Assembly (NCBI GenBank): GCA_030159075.1
Contig: BROG01000520.1
Coordinates: forward strand, 186,001-250,000
Source of the DNA: Atrina japonica
Taxonomy: Eukaryota > Mollusca > Bivalvia > Pterioida > Pinnidae
Direction of reading: 5' to 3'
Length of the DNA stretch: 64,000 nucleotides
Below are positions 47,520-59,255 of the stretch, piece by piece (positions within the stretch are counted from its first letter, which is position 1; every line of letters starts with the position of its first letter). A program made the position numbers and the translations under genes. The notes under the pieces are model-generated. The model was not told the DNA's origin and made no database searches. It was given only the letters and a program-made list of their open reading frames with translations.

Positions 47520-48700
47520 TCATAATACATGTTGAATGTTGTAAGAAGGTAATTATGACTTGTTGTGAATTTGTAAAAAAAACGGTACAAATTTGATAAA
47601 ATATGATAAATGAAATAATTTCAAGCATTTGAAAATTGAATGGAGATGACATGAGGAATTCTTATCACACAGCAATCAGTAAGGGATTGACTAAACAGAT
47701 TATCATTCTCCAACATAACAGCGTAAATCATGAGTCATTACTAAATAGTGACGGGTAAGCTTTTGCATGTAGGGTAGCTACGAGAAGGTAATCGAGACCG
47801 TAGCCTTCATTGATCCTATATTATTATTTTCTTTTGTAAATTAATTGATTCTTAATCAGCATTTTGTCAATTTTCATCAGGACATGTTCCACACTTTTAT
47901 AATATTTCTGACGGAGATTTAGCCAACTTAGAGACCCGGAAAATACAAAATTGAAAGCAAGGTGTTAGCCTATGTCCTATTTATGGTGGTGATCTGTGTG
48001 TAAAGTGTTGTTATGTATGAGATATAATGGCTATTATGATTATACAGTCTTATTTGACAAGTTGATTGGTCATTCTGATGGACGTACTGGTATGATATAT
48101 GGCGTGCATTATCACGCTTGTCCCGACACCATTTGGATCATTACTATATTTTAGATCTTGGAATAAATGGGGGAAATACATTCGTATGTGAAGGATTTTT
48201 TAAATAAGGTAAGGAATTTATAACTTATTTTGATATGAAAATGTATCTAGCGTATTAGTGTGACGTACTTCTCATAGGTTTTAGAATAATTTTAGAAATG
48301 GATGTCCTATAAGTCTAAATTTCTGTGATTACAAATCGTTAAAATGTATGGGGAAAAATGATTTATTATCTTTGAATGAAAAAAGTGAACGATACGGGAG
48401 ACCAGACGTCATCAACAATCAAAGATATAGATGATATTTTGGACTTTTGTAGTTCATTCGGTGTTAACTGTTTCTCGATCGGCGTCCAAATTTTGTTTAA
48501 CAGAAAATAAACATGTAAAATGTATATTACATGTACTGTATATATTACAAAACATGTATTTAACTGAATATTTCAGTTTCATACCAAACGAAATGTAGTT
48601 GCTGTGATAACTGAATTGTAGAAGTAGGCTATATTGCTTATAAGACATTGTCCGGTAGCCATTTACACCTTAATTGATATTTTCATTTGTTTTAACACCT
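47520..48700. other. No feature recognised
   Basis: AT-rich sequence with no supported feature. Confidence 0.4.
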
Positions 48701-48714
48701 GGATTTATGAATTG

Positions 48715-49590
48715 CCAGGTTTTATAAGTTGACATAAGAACCAGGTTTTACATCCTAATTGATGTAAGCACCAGACTCTAGATCTTAGATGACATAAGAA
48801 CCAGGTTTTACATCCTAATTGATATAAGCACCAGACTCTAGATCTTAGATGGCATAGAAACCAGGTTTTACATCCTAATTGATATACGCACCAGGCTTTA
48901 GATCTTAGATGACATGAGGGCAAGGTTTTACATCCTAATTGATATAAGCACCAGGCTTTAGATCTTAGATGACATAAGAACCAGGTTTTACATCCTAATT
49001 GATATAAGCACCAGGCTTTAGATCTTAGATGACATAAGGGCCAGGTTTTACATCGAAATTGATATAAGCACCTGACTATAGATTTTAGATGACATAAGAA
49101 CCAGGTTTTACATCCTAATTGATATAAGCACCAGGCTTTAGATCTTAGATGACATAAGAACCAGGTTTTACAACCAAATTAAAGTACGCACCATATTTTA
49201 TACCATTAGTTACACCAGCAATGGGTTGTACATTATAATTCATAAAATGTACATGTTTCATACCGTAACAATTAAACCACAACTTATCACATCCAAATTT
49301 ACATAGAACCAGATTTAATACTGTTATTGATATAAGGTCAGGTTTTATACCTAAGTCGACATAAGAACCAGGTTTTACAACTAAATACATAGTAGTGCCA
49401 GGTTTTACACATTCATCGATATATATAGTCATCCTGATTAAATTTACTATTGATAACTTCAGTAATAAAACTTTACGCTATTAATCCCAAGATTTACATT
49501 TTAGTTTAATATATAAAAACCAGGTTTTACAGATTGCTCTATTTTAGCGTTTGGTTTTATTGCCTTATTGATGTAAGAATCAGGCATTAA
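48715..49590. repeat. 60-bp minisatellite made of two related 30-bp halves
   Basis: The unit alternates 'ccaggttttacatcctaatt' + 'gatataagca' with 'ccaggctttagatcttagat' + 'gacataagaa'. About eight regular units run from 48715 to about 49190. After that, single 'accaggttttac' motifs continue in diverged form to about 49590. The open frames on the minus strand are repeat artefacts. Confidence 0.93.
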
Positions 49591-49806
49591 CATCCTCTGA
49601 TATATCAATATTATGGGAATTACTCTCGGTTTTCATTAATGCCTCCGAAATGACTCCACCACAAATTGGTCTGTCTTCTAACACGTGGCCGTATTTGTCT
49701 ACAGTCATTATGGAGGATATGGCTGACGTATAGACAATAAAATACTATATAAATGACAGGTACAAAGACCATGGTGTCTATATCAATTGATGTCTCATGT
49801 GCGACA

Positions 49807-49807
<1 letters not shown>

Positions 49808-49860
<53 letters not shown>
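49808..49860. repeat. (AT)n microsatellite
   Basis: 53 bp of AT. Confidence 0.99.
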
Positions 49861-49863
<3 letters not shown>

Positions 49864-50288
49864 AAATGATTTGCATGTTCATATATATTTTATGATGCCC
49901 ACGTGCTCTTTATTGCGATCTTTTTTACACGCCCGCTACTGTCATGGGATATAAAGACAATAAAATCTAAATAAATAACTCTAATATAAACATGTATTGT
50001 AGTGTTAATAATTTGGAAGGTGCGTTGAGACAAAGCACAGCAAAGCAAAAAGGGAAAACCCAAAATTAGATGGACCCACGCGAGCACGCACGCACGCACA
50101 CACACATACACTGAAAATCTGAAACCATTCATCTTTTGATGGAAAGTTATAGACAAATTTGAAAGAGATACAACTCTATAACGCTATAAACTGGATATCA
50201 AGAAAATTCCAAACATATCTTCATAGACATTAATTTTTCAGGATAAATACATAATGATTATCTAAATTCTGTTTTATCCTATCACCAT

Positions 50289-50289
<1 letters not shown>

Positions 50290-50348
<59 letters not shown>

Positions 50349-50353
50349 TGTGT
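50290..50353. repeat. (TG)n microsatellite
   Basis: 64 bp of TG with one TA interruption. Confidence 0.99.
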
Positions 50354-50359
50354 TACACG

Positions 50360-51140
50360 TTGGGGACCCATTGTACAATATAGCCTACACATTCATTTGA
50401 TAACGGCAAGATTAAGGACCAACATGACTGTTTACCTAATACAAGAGTCTGATAAGTAATGGCATCGTATTAGAAATCAAACTGATTTATGACTGTACAT
50501 CTTTATCCTGTACACACAAATTACATTAAAGGCGAAGTAAAACCATGTATCTGCTGAGAAAGCTTTTTAGTTACTTGTCCATAGTTACGAATCTTGTTAC
50601 CTGTTTCCCTGTCCTGTAAACTAAACAGCAAGTCAATTGATACATAGAGTAGCTGTCTAAATTACAACAAGTAACTCTTGTGTTTGGTTGTATGCCCTGC
50701 AGACATGGAATTATATTGTTTTAGTCTGTGTGTCTCTCTTTCTGTCGGACTGTCTGTCCACACACCTCTGACCTTTCATAAAATGTCCGAACCATGAATA
50801 TGAGCGTTTTTCCTTATATAAACTCAGTAATTGTCGTCTGTATTGGTGTATTTTACATATTTGTTTATGCGTCCTTCTGTTTGAATGATCACTTGTCCAT
50901 ATGTTTGTTTGTAACATGTTTGTATCCGTCAAATAACGAGTTTCTTTCTTCAAATTTCTATCAAATTGCATATATTGCTCTATATTAATGCGATTTAAAT
51001 TGAGTTTTATCATGACCAATATGTGCCTGAGATAAGAGACTTTGAGTTGTTCAAGAATGGCGTACACATGTTCTTCTCGGTGTAAGCATTTCTCAAACAC
51101 ATCTTGTTAAAATTTCCACCCGAACCAGTAGACTCATTTT
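50360..51140. other. No gene supported
   Basis: A 129-codon minus-strand frame (50711-51100) lacks domains and signals, and its plus strand contains the 'tctgtctgtc'-type low-complexity typical of the dispersed repeats here. Confidence 0.4.
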
Positions 51141-51144
51141 AAGT

Positions 51145-51530
51145 TTAAGTGAATATTAGCTGTGTTTGCCATTCCCTCCTCTTTCCCCAAAAATTATTTC
51201 GATTTTCCCTATTCTTACTACTTGTACTTGATGTACATGTACAATAGCAAATAAAATATATACAGAGGAATAAAAGTTGTATATTCCTATATATTTTGAG
51301 AAAATAAGGTCAGGTCCAGTGTGTTATTTACATACAAATAGTAAGTTTAGGTTGAGTTAATCAGTTGCAATTGAAAACGTGTCAAACTTGGGTTTCTCAA
51401 GCACTTTTCACAAAATATATAGGAATTCAAGAATTTGTATGCCTGTGTATATCTATTTTTGATATTATGTATCAATATAAGTAGTAAAAAAGGTAGAAAA
51501 ATGTTTTGAACAGAACACATTTAATGCCCC
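51145..51530. mobile_element. TTAA-type inverted-repeat element, copy 4
   Basis: It starts at TTAA (51145-51148), then 'gtgaatattagctgtgtttg', and ends 'aacacatttaatgcccc' at 51530. Inner arms 'gtatattcctatatattttg' and 'caaaatatataggaattcaa' are strongly inverse. Its central part is inverted relative to copies 1-3 ('aaggtcaggtccagtgtgtt' here, 'acactggacctgacctt' there). The right TTAA is not preserved. Confidence 0.7.
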
Positions 51531-52019
51531 TATTTGCCCCTATAACTTTCAATGAATCTTCTGTTAAAGAGTTCAGATGTTTTAAAATTCATTCCCTGGG
51601 TCTTATAATCACCCGGCATGGATAAAACAGTATTTTGAAAAAATGTTCTTGTCTGAAAGAACAAAGATTAATGCAGTGATAATTTGTAATAGTGTCGTAC
51701 GTGTATTGCTATCTTTATGGGGACCAAATTCAAGTTTGTTCAGGAGAGTCCTTGCCATGGGGTGATTTTAGCCTCCAGTGTATGCTGATTGCGTTCCCTT
51801 TGCTAATGAACCCTAGGCCTCCTTAGACTAAAACATAATTTGGACAACCTCCTTGTCTTGAAGTACAAAGACAAATGCATCAATATATTGCATAATTCAG
51901 ATTTAAATATATACTAATAGTCATTGGTTATCATAATTATTTATATCATGCAACACCACTATCATTCTACACATAAATATACTCAGTATGAATTGAATAT
52001 ATAAAAAAGATGGTAGAAT

Positions 52020-52740
52020 TTCTTTTAGACAATTCATATGGAATTTTGTAGAGACTGGGTCTTTCAGCAAATCGTCGATATTCCAATGGGAACTAACTGT
52101 GAACCTTTTTTAGCCAATGTGTTCCTTTATGAATTGAAAGAGGAAATCCCCAGCCGTTAATTTGACATTTAGATATATCTATGGCGGTTTTTCAATAAAT
52201 AAAGGCAGTTTCTATACTTGCGACAGGTCCTGGTGAACTAAAAATTAAAGATAATATAGGATTAACACAAACACACGCTTTGTCGGTCCTATCAAGAAAC
52301 TATGTGGCAAACGTTATGATTTCCGTGTTCCTAATGCCAACCTTCTACATATGAGCAGTAATTTTCCTTTTTCTTCTTCAAATGATGTTTATATCTCCCA
52401 GATGATTAGATGTGCCAGAACCTGTTCAACAAGTGATCATTTCGTATATGGAGACAAACTGCTTACTGATAAGTTGTTGTCACAAGCAAATGATAAATCG
52501 AATTTTAAGTCAAATTGATGCAATTTTTATTGTCGGTATAACGACCTATTACAGTTTCCATGTTTCACTAAATGAAATGTCGAGTTACCTTTTCGGTAGT
52601 AGTTGTTGAATAATAGTCTTTACAGATTATGACGAGGACTTATTCATTACTTATTAGAATTTGATCGTGCAGTCAGGGCAGGTGCGACTGGTCGACATGG
52701 AATGCTTACTCCTGTACGGTATCTCTGGAGTTCACAATGT
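52020..52740 (+). pseudogene. Reverse-transcriptase element, dead partial copy
   Basis: From about 52066 a frame reads QIVDIPMGTNCEPFLANVF, a core motif of a reverse-transcriptase group common in invertebrate genomes. Later frames give SSNDVYISQMIRCARTCS and FVYGDKLLTDKLLSQ, the region beyond the catalytic core. The catalytic box expected as RYIDD reads RYIYG (52180-52185), so both aspartates are lost, and stops interrupt the frame. The non-coding tail with 'gacgaggacttattcattac' and 'ggaatgcttactcctgtacg' follows. Which retroelement class this is I cannot settle from this fragment. Confidence 0.8.
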
Positions 52741-52793
52741 TCATAATAATTGAATACTGTCTCTTGGACCCCCTGGCAGTTAATACTGTCATA

Positions 52794-52988
52794 ATGGTTC
52801 CTGTGTTTTTATATTTGTACAAGGATAAGGGAATGGTTCCTGTGTTTTTATATTTGTACAAGGATAAGGGAATGGTTCCTGTGTTTTTATATTTGTACAA
52901 GGATAAGGGAATGGTTCCTGTGTTTTTATATTTGTACAAGGATAAGGGAATGGTTCCTGTGTTTTTATATTCGTACAAGGATAAGGGA
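52794..52988. repeat. 39-bp minisatellite, five near-identical units
   Basis: Five head-to-tail units of 39 bp (with 'atggttcctgtgtttttata') differ at about one base (ttcgtac for ttgtac-type in the last). As 39 is 13 codons, both strands stay open, giving false frames. Confidence 0.97.
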
Positions 52989-53369
52989 ATGATTCTTAGA
53001 CTGTGTATACCTTCTTGTCACTTTTTGACTTACCAATGATTTTGTATAATCCTTGGTTAATCATACAGTGAAAACTCGAGATGATTGAAATGATGAATAA
53101 TATTTTACGCTGTTAAAATAAGGAATGTGGGGTCACATATCCTTTACCTATTTATAATATCATTAAGCGGTGGTCAAATATAATGCTGTACTAGATTTTT
53201 CACGTCACCTGATGTAGAAAATACATGTCAAAACAGAAATTATTTTTACTTCTAGCAACTTTTATTGAGCCGTTACTATTTATAGGTAAATGCTGTAAGG
53301 CATCCTCCGTAAATATCCCAATACTTACTATAATTGTCTATCAATAACCTCTCTCACAATATCTAGATC

Positions 53370-53505
53370 ATAACTTGAAATTTTCAGATTTTAAGTTAAC
53401 ATATCAAAACGCCGAAATTATCTCAATAGCGACATCTCGAACTTTCATGATAGCATCTTGAACTTTTGAGTTATTTTATCAATATTTCGAGATAAAATTT
53501 TTACA
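53370..53505. repeat. Diverged short tandem repeat
   Basis: Variants of 'tcttgaacttttgagttatt' and 'aatatttcgagataaaattt' recur about every 28 bp, the same kind of motif as at 11040-11345. Confidence 0.5.
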
Positions 53506-53509
53506 CGTA

Positions 53510-54200
53510 ATAGTAAAACGCTTTCGTACATTTCAGTGAATTGACTGTGTCGTGTGTAATTGCATGTGCTTGTTGTAAATAAAAATAATACGTTAATGAT
53601 AAGTTAATATTTGTGCTTTGTCAATTTTAAGATTAACTTCCTTTTAATGAATTCACCATCACAGAACACAATGCTTTTGTAAAATAATATGTGTCGCGAC
53701 ATAAAAATTGTACGATATATTGGGTACTGAAAGAACAGAATATATGTTAATAATTATGTAAGTATAACGTTCATATACAATCATTAATATAATATATTGT
53801 TAGACTAAGTTATTCCGTGGATGGTATTATCTTAACTACAGTGGTTCAGATTTAAGACCGAAATGAGGCTTGTTGTCAACACTATGATTAGCGATTGCAT
53901 GTTTTTCTCCCACGTGGATGTAACTATTACATAATTTGGATTGTCTGTACAGTAATTTAAAAAAATGGAACTCGAAATTCCTATACCAAAACTGGGTACT
54001 GCGGTTTGTTTACATGACGACATAACATCAACAATCTCATCCTATGCCTTGGTGAGACAAGGGTATCTCACAGTAGTAAAATGGGGGAAATTTTTCACAG
54101 GTGTGACAATATTTGTCTCGATAAAAAGCTAAACGCCCCTTGTCAAAAGGGTTTAATCCATACATAGATATTAATTTTAATACATTTTACTTTCCATTTC
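53510..54200. other. No feature recognised
   Basis: Intronic or intergenic AT-rich sequence leading to the acceptor 'tttccatttcag' at 54202. Confidence 0.5.
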
Positions 54201-54236
54201 AGATCACTTTTGATATCATTTCAAGGACCCTTCTTC

Positions 54237-54311
54237 ATGGACGTTATCAGTGCATTACATAAAGGCAGTCGCGAAGTAATGGAGGAACATAATGCTTTTC
54301 TACGGAAATAA
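54237..54311 (+). promoter_or_regulatory. Upstream open reading frame overlapping the start codon
   Basis: An ATG at 54237 opens a 24-codon frame, with a second in-frame ATG at 54279, that ends at TAA 54309-54311. It is in another frame than the main protein and runs over its first ATG (54292). Ribosomes starting here would pass the first main start and stop 10 bases before the next in-frame Met (codon 11 at 54322), a layout that can lower or redirect translation. Confidence 0.5.
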
Positions 54312-54544
54312 ATATAGGAAAATGAATATTGTTTTGGAAAAACTATCAGATTTGACAATTGCAGGGAGGAAAATTTTTGGAATGCGACATCTTTCTGCGG
54401 TCCTCCTTATATTTGTTATAACACAAGTTGTATTGTTTGGAGTTTTAATTCCACTGAATAAATGTACTTACTTTTCGTGGCTAGCTGGACTCTGTGGAAA
54501 AATGAATATAAAACCAACGTGTCCATTAATTCCACCAGGCTTAA
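54292..54544 (+). CDS. Beta-1,4-galactosyltransferase family glycosyltransferase, exon 1 of 7
   Basis: Encodes residues 1-84 plus one base. A short basic cytoplasmic part (residues 1-33, with RK at 26-27 and RH at 32-33) precedes a single membrane anchor at about 34-53, giving the type II topology of Golgi glycosyltransferases, with the rest lumenal. The stem has three Cys (58, 68, 77). The donor is CTTAA|GTAAGT. The family transfers Gal or GalNAc from the UDP-sugar in beta-1,4 linkage to terminal GlcNAc on glycoproteins and glycolipids, with Mn2+. The seven exons join in frame with GT-AG introns to 359 residues, within the family's usual range. The start could also be Met11, since a short upstream frame overlaps the first ATG. 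The closest match I know is the invertebrate bre-4 / beta4GalNAcT group, but no symbol is assigned. Confidence 0.9.
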
Positions 54545-54644
54545 GTAAGTATAAAAGTAAACGAATACTTTACTGAAAATATTTGTTCTAAGATGTTTTA
54601 CGACAAATTCAAGAAACTTCCACGTACCTGGTAACGATCATTTT

Positions 54645-54800
54645 ATTGGTTAACGAGTAAACCCAGTTACAGCGATTAAGGGAAAAGATCATCGGATTTC
54701 CTGAAGTAAAATGGCAAAATTTTGCAAATAATCAGTTTTGGTTCCAGTTAGACTCGAACCTGCGCTGAATAGAGTCAAGCGACGTCATGTTTTAACGTTG
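54645..54800 (-). repeat. SINE-like copy, family A (intron 1)
   Basis: 'gagtaaacccagttacagcg', 'ggttccagttagactcgaac' and 'gacgtcatgttttaacgttg' follow the order of the family A consensus in reverse. Confidence 0.55.
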
Positions 54801-55428
54801 AAGTAAATAAATGAAAGTTTTACCATAGAATTACAAGAACTTTCTTTCCTGCGTAGATCTATTAACATTGGTGTTATTCGCGTTATAAACATCGCACCAA
54901 ATACAACTGCACGTAAATTTGGGTACATATAATCGCAAACTTACCTGACAGTGTTAATAAATTTAATTCAATCAAGAGCAAACATTTTCGTTATCCGTAT
55001 GCTATAGTCGGTCTTTAACAACTTCTCATAGAATTCATTGTATTATGTGTCTGTCTTACAATATGGAATTTTAAAAACTCAAAATAATCATGGTATCGTT
55101 TAAGAAATCCGTCTCAAATTAAAAAAAGACACACAGAATGGAACAGGCCAATAGCTTCTAGGTCACTTTCTAAGTTCTGAATATAAACTAAAAATAATGT
55201 CGAAAAATGCTGCGTGTCAAGTTATACGTTTATCCGCTTTACCCCAAAATATCTAAATGGTCCATTCTATTGTTTAGACCAGTCTGTTATGTTCTGTCAG
55301 ATTGAACGGATTTATAGTAACTTATATGGTTGTAAGTTTATGCTGTAATGTTCAATACCTCAAATTATGAACACCACTAAAACTGACCATCCCCATATAA
55401 TTGAGCAAAGTTTTAAGTGTGGTGTAAA

Positions 55429-55474
55429 ACACACACACACACACACACACATACACACACACACATACACACAC
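55429..55474. repeat. (CA)n microsatellite
   Basis: 46 bp of CA with two 'ata' interruptions, in intron 1. Confidence 0.97.
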
Positions 55475-56223
55475 CAAAAATGAACATATTGAACACGGTC
55501 ACATGAAAGTCTTGTATTAAAATGTTTTGCACATATGTTAAATAATATACAAAACCAATAATTGATATTGTGTACAATTGGAAGTTAAATGTTGAAATTT
55601 TGTAAAGTTACTATCTGCAATAACTTTTCGAAACAGAGGCTTCTGTGCTTACATTTTTTATGCAGCATAACATTTTTTGTTAGAAATAAACTCTTAGATT
55701 TCGTCAGAATAAAACAACCTTAGATTAATGCATTAACTGTTTACTCTTTTCAGAAATCTAGAAAAACAATTGATGGAATTCATATGAATTTCAAATAAAT
55801 TCAATGTTTAGTTTTTAATTGGAGCAGGGCAGTAGTGGACAAGACTAGATGAAAATAAAGGAATTCCAAAATCAATATTGTCAGAAATTTACAGATAGAT
55901 CAGAAATCTTAAGACTGTATCTGTACGCCCCTGCAATTTTGTTAAGATTTGTAGAGTTTCGCTGTGGTCACAATGATTATGATATTGAAATAATGAAATT
56001 GGAATCGAGATTACAAAATTTAGAGAAATTAAGATGTTCTAGATAGGTTACACTAAGAGTTTTATGTTTTACTTAATAAGTTAAAATAGTACAAATCACT
56101 ATTAATATAAAATGTTAAGAAATTACTACAAGCTTTCGAAGAATTATGTCTTTATGAGCTTATTATTTGAGCGTTATGACTCAATGCGTCCAAATGTTCA
56201 GAGTTGTTTTTTTACTTTTCCAG

Positions 56224-56456
56224 AAGGAACTATTAACGTAGATACAGATGTTTTAAGCTGGGCCGATATCGAAGATAAGTATTACATGTTACAGGATGGC
56301 GGGCGATATCAACCTCCCAACTGTCTGGCGAGACACCGAGTTGCCATAATCATACCATTTAGAGATCGCGATATCCATTTGAAGATATTTCTAAACAATA
56401 TACATGCAATGCTTCAGCGTCAACAACTAGACTACGGCATATACGTCGTCGACATG
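56224..56456 (+). CDS. Beta-1,4-galactosyltransferase family glycosyltransferase, exon 2 of 7
   Basis: 233 bp between 'acttttccag' and ATG|GTAAGA encode the end of the stem and the start of the catalytic domain (residues 85-162). GGRYQPPNC at about 111-119 and HRVAIIIPFRDRDIHL at about 122-137 are the family's N-terminal catalytic motif; the stretch QRQQLDYGIYVV follows. The exon ends on a codon boundary. Confidence 0.96.
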
Positions 56457-56504
56457 GTAAGATATGTAAAGTATATTGTCGTCAATTAGCCATTATGTGT
56501 TGAT

Positions 56505-57300
56505 AAGACATTTAGAAACCCCGTAAAATGTCACATCAACAACATGGATACCTCACAACATGTTTCTATCATCAGCAACTTTTATATTATGTTTTTATCA
56601 TCGGTAATTTAGATACCCCACAACGTGTTTCTCTTAATCAGCCAAGATAGATACCCCATAACGTGTTTCTCTTAATTAGCCAAGATAGATACCCCATAAC
56701 GTGTTTCTCTTAATCAGCCAAGATAGATACCTCATAACGTGTTTCTCTTAATCAGTCAAGATAGATACCCCATAACGTGTTTCTCTTAATCAGCAATTTA
56801 GATGTTCATTAAATTGTTAATATTATTAAACAACTTAGATACCCTATAAAGTATTTCTGTCATCAACGACTTAGATACCCCATAACGTGTTTCTGTCTTT
56901 AGGCACTTAGATACCCCATAATGTGTTTCTGTCATCAGTCACTTAGATACCCCATAACGTGTTTCTGTCATCAGCAATTTAGATGTGCATTAACGTGTTA
57001 ATGTTAATCAACAACTTAGATGACCTATAATGTGTTTCTGTCATCAACAGCTTAGATACCCCATAACGTATTTGTCTCATTAGCCACTTAGATACCCCGT
57101 TAAGTGTTAATGTTAATCGACAACTTAGATACCCCATAACGTATATCTGATTATTTGCAATTTAGATGCCCATTAACGTGTTTCTGTCATTGGCAACTTA
57201 GAAACGTCATAATACCTTTGTTGTTTTACCCATTTAGATGTTCAGTGACGTGTTACCATCAACTCAGATACCCGTAAATTATTTCTGTCATTAGCTTATC
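56505..57300. repeat. ~36-bp minisatellite in intron 2
   Basis: Imperfect units of 'cttagataccccataacgtg' + 'tttctgtcatcagcaa' repeat about 20 times. Blocks with 'cttaatcagccaagatagat' (56630-56790) form a locally homogenised subfamily. Confidence 0.9.
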
Positions 57301-57703
57301 AACAGCTTTGATACACCATGTCGTGTTCCTGGTCATCAGCATCCTAAATAGTTTATCAATCATTTTGTTGTCAAAACATTTTACACTAATGTTAGGATAT
57401 GTTAATTGTTGATTCATGACAATTGAGACATCACTAACCAAACGTTAAAGGCCACATTGAAAATGTTTTAAGACTTAACCCTCTCAACCCTACAAGCCAT
57501 AATAGACTGGTTTAAATAAGATAAAAGATCATACCATCCAGATATTTAGGGTTGAAAGGGTTAATTCTAATGCAGTGGTGACCTCAAACATAATATGCAC
57601 ATTTGACATAGCACAAATTGTCAATATCATTTGAAAGATTATTTGTTGTACCCTTGTCAAGGGAACATTGAGTTATTATCCACTAATTAATATTACATTA
57701 TAG

Positions 57704-57891
57704 GAAAGAAACATTCCATTTAATCGAGCCATGCTGTTGAATGTAGGCTTTCTGGAGGCTAATAAGGTCTATGATTACCAATGTTACATTTTTCATGATG
57801 TGGATCTGATACCAGAGCAAGATCACAATATGTACACCTGTCCAGAACATCCTAGACACATGTCTGTTGCCATAGACAAAATGAATTACAG
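57704..57891 (+). CDS. Beta-1,4-galactosyltransferase family glycosyltransferase, exon 3 of 7
   Basis: Encodes residues 163-224 and two bases of 225. FNRAMLLNVGF at 168-178 and FHDVDLIP at 192-199 are diagnostic; D194-V-D196 is the DVD motif, in which Asp196 corresponds to the Mn2+ ligand Asp254 of bovine beta4Gal-T1. RHMSVAIDKMNY follows. Using His at 193 (FHDVD, where vertebrates have FSDVD) resembles invertebrate members. Bounded by 'acattatag' and CAG|GTAAGA. Confidence 0.97.
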
Positions 57892-58039
57892 GTAAGACTT
57901 AATGTGTTTCTTACATCACTCCTGGATAATTGATATTCGCTTGGAATAACCCTCAAAGTGATATTCTCTTTTCTAGACTGTTCCATTGTGAGCAGTAAGG
58001 TTTTTGTTACTTTGAATTGTGTATTACGTCGCTCAACAA

Positions 58040-58110
58040 TTTGTTTTCAGTTATATTGTGGCGGCTGTAGATTTTAATGGTGCAGGAAATCTACCTTAAT
58101 TGATAATGTG
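58040..58110. repeat. Family A SINE fragment (intron 3)
   Basis: 'ttatattgtggcggctgtag' followed by 'aatggtgcaggaaatct' matches only the tail end of the family. Confidence 0.35.
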
Positions 58111-58889
58111 AGGTGTTTTTGTCACCTACCTAAATGCAAAAGGTCAATGTATTCAGGTCTATCTTCAACCATTAAAATTGTTACTACCTTGTAACCGTAA
58201 CATTTGTTCACAATATGACAACTTTTATCTTAAATCTTTGATTTTACTCTAAAAATATCATATTTATCGATTCATGTAAATTTGAGAATCAAAGCATTCA
58301 GATTGCTCTATTAATAAATGAAAATATAGACAGTTGTAAAATTAAATAATAATCTCGGATGGCCTCAGTTGGCAATCACATAATTCCAGCAGATGCTAAG
58401 TAAACTAAGTCTGTTTACTTGTTTTACTTCCAACAGAAATTTATTAAAAATAGAATTATTTTCATATATTTGTACATTGTATTTAATATATATTGTGTGG
58501 ATATATTATCTTATGGCTACGTCATACACTACCGTATTTCCATATATGATTTAACCCGGCCTTATTTAGGAATGTAATGTATGAGCAACAAGTATATATT
58601 TGTACTTTTGTACATTTCTTAGACCAAATGTGAGTGTTTATCCAATATTAAATGTAAATATAAAGTTTAATTCATATTTTGTGTTTTGTGATTTCATCCA
58701 TTATATGTGAGGTAGTGTAACATATTTGTTTATTCACTTAAAGCCTTATTTTACTCACTTAAAGCCTTATTTTATCAAACTGCATTAAGCAATACTGGGT
58801 ACATTCATGATTAATTGGTTAGATCAATGCACATTAAAGTCATAAGATACCACTTCTAGTCAGCACGGCCTTTGGTTTCATTGGAACGT

Positions 58890-59045
58890 ATTGGCTGATT
58901 TTGTGAATTGCCAGTTTACTTGTAGAATACTGATGGTCTTTCCTGGTTACAGTATAACTCGGTTATCCTTTCCGTTGTTGTAAACAGACCACCACCGTAT
59001 GACTGAAACATTGCCGGGTGTGGTACAAAACACCATTGAAACAAA
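58890..59045 (+). repeat. SINE-like copy, family A (intron 3)
   Basis: 'gattttgtgaattgccagtt', 'atggtctttcctggttacag' and 'accaccaccgtatgactgaa' are collinear with 60038-60235; the box-A front is missing. Confidence 0.6.
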
Positions 59046-59255
59046 ATCAAAAGAATAATTATATTCAACATTTTTGGGTATTTGTTAGAAATATATGAAT
59101 TAATTTCCTTTTGTATTGTAACACTCCATTTCATTTATTGTAATAGAAGAAAACGTTGTACATGTATTGGTCAGTATTTCATACAGTCGATCCTCTTTCT
59201 ATGTTGCTTTTCTGTTTAAAATATTTGTTTTTTACAAATGTTTTATTGCTTTCAG

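Noticed and set aside
50711..51100. 129-codon minus-strand frame
   Set aside because: Lys/Arg/Tyr-rich composition as expected from AT-rich DNA, low-complexity tctgtctgtc on the other strand, no splice or domain support.
55849..56046. 65-codon frame in glycosyltransferase intron 1, considered as an extra stem exon
   Set aside because: No acceptor directly precedes it, and exon 1 already joins exon 2 in frame with good splice sites.
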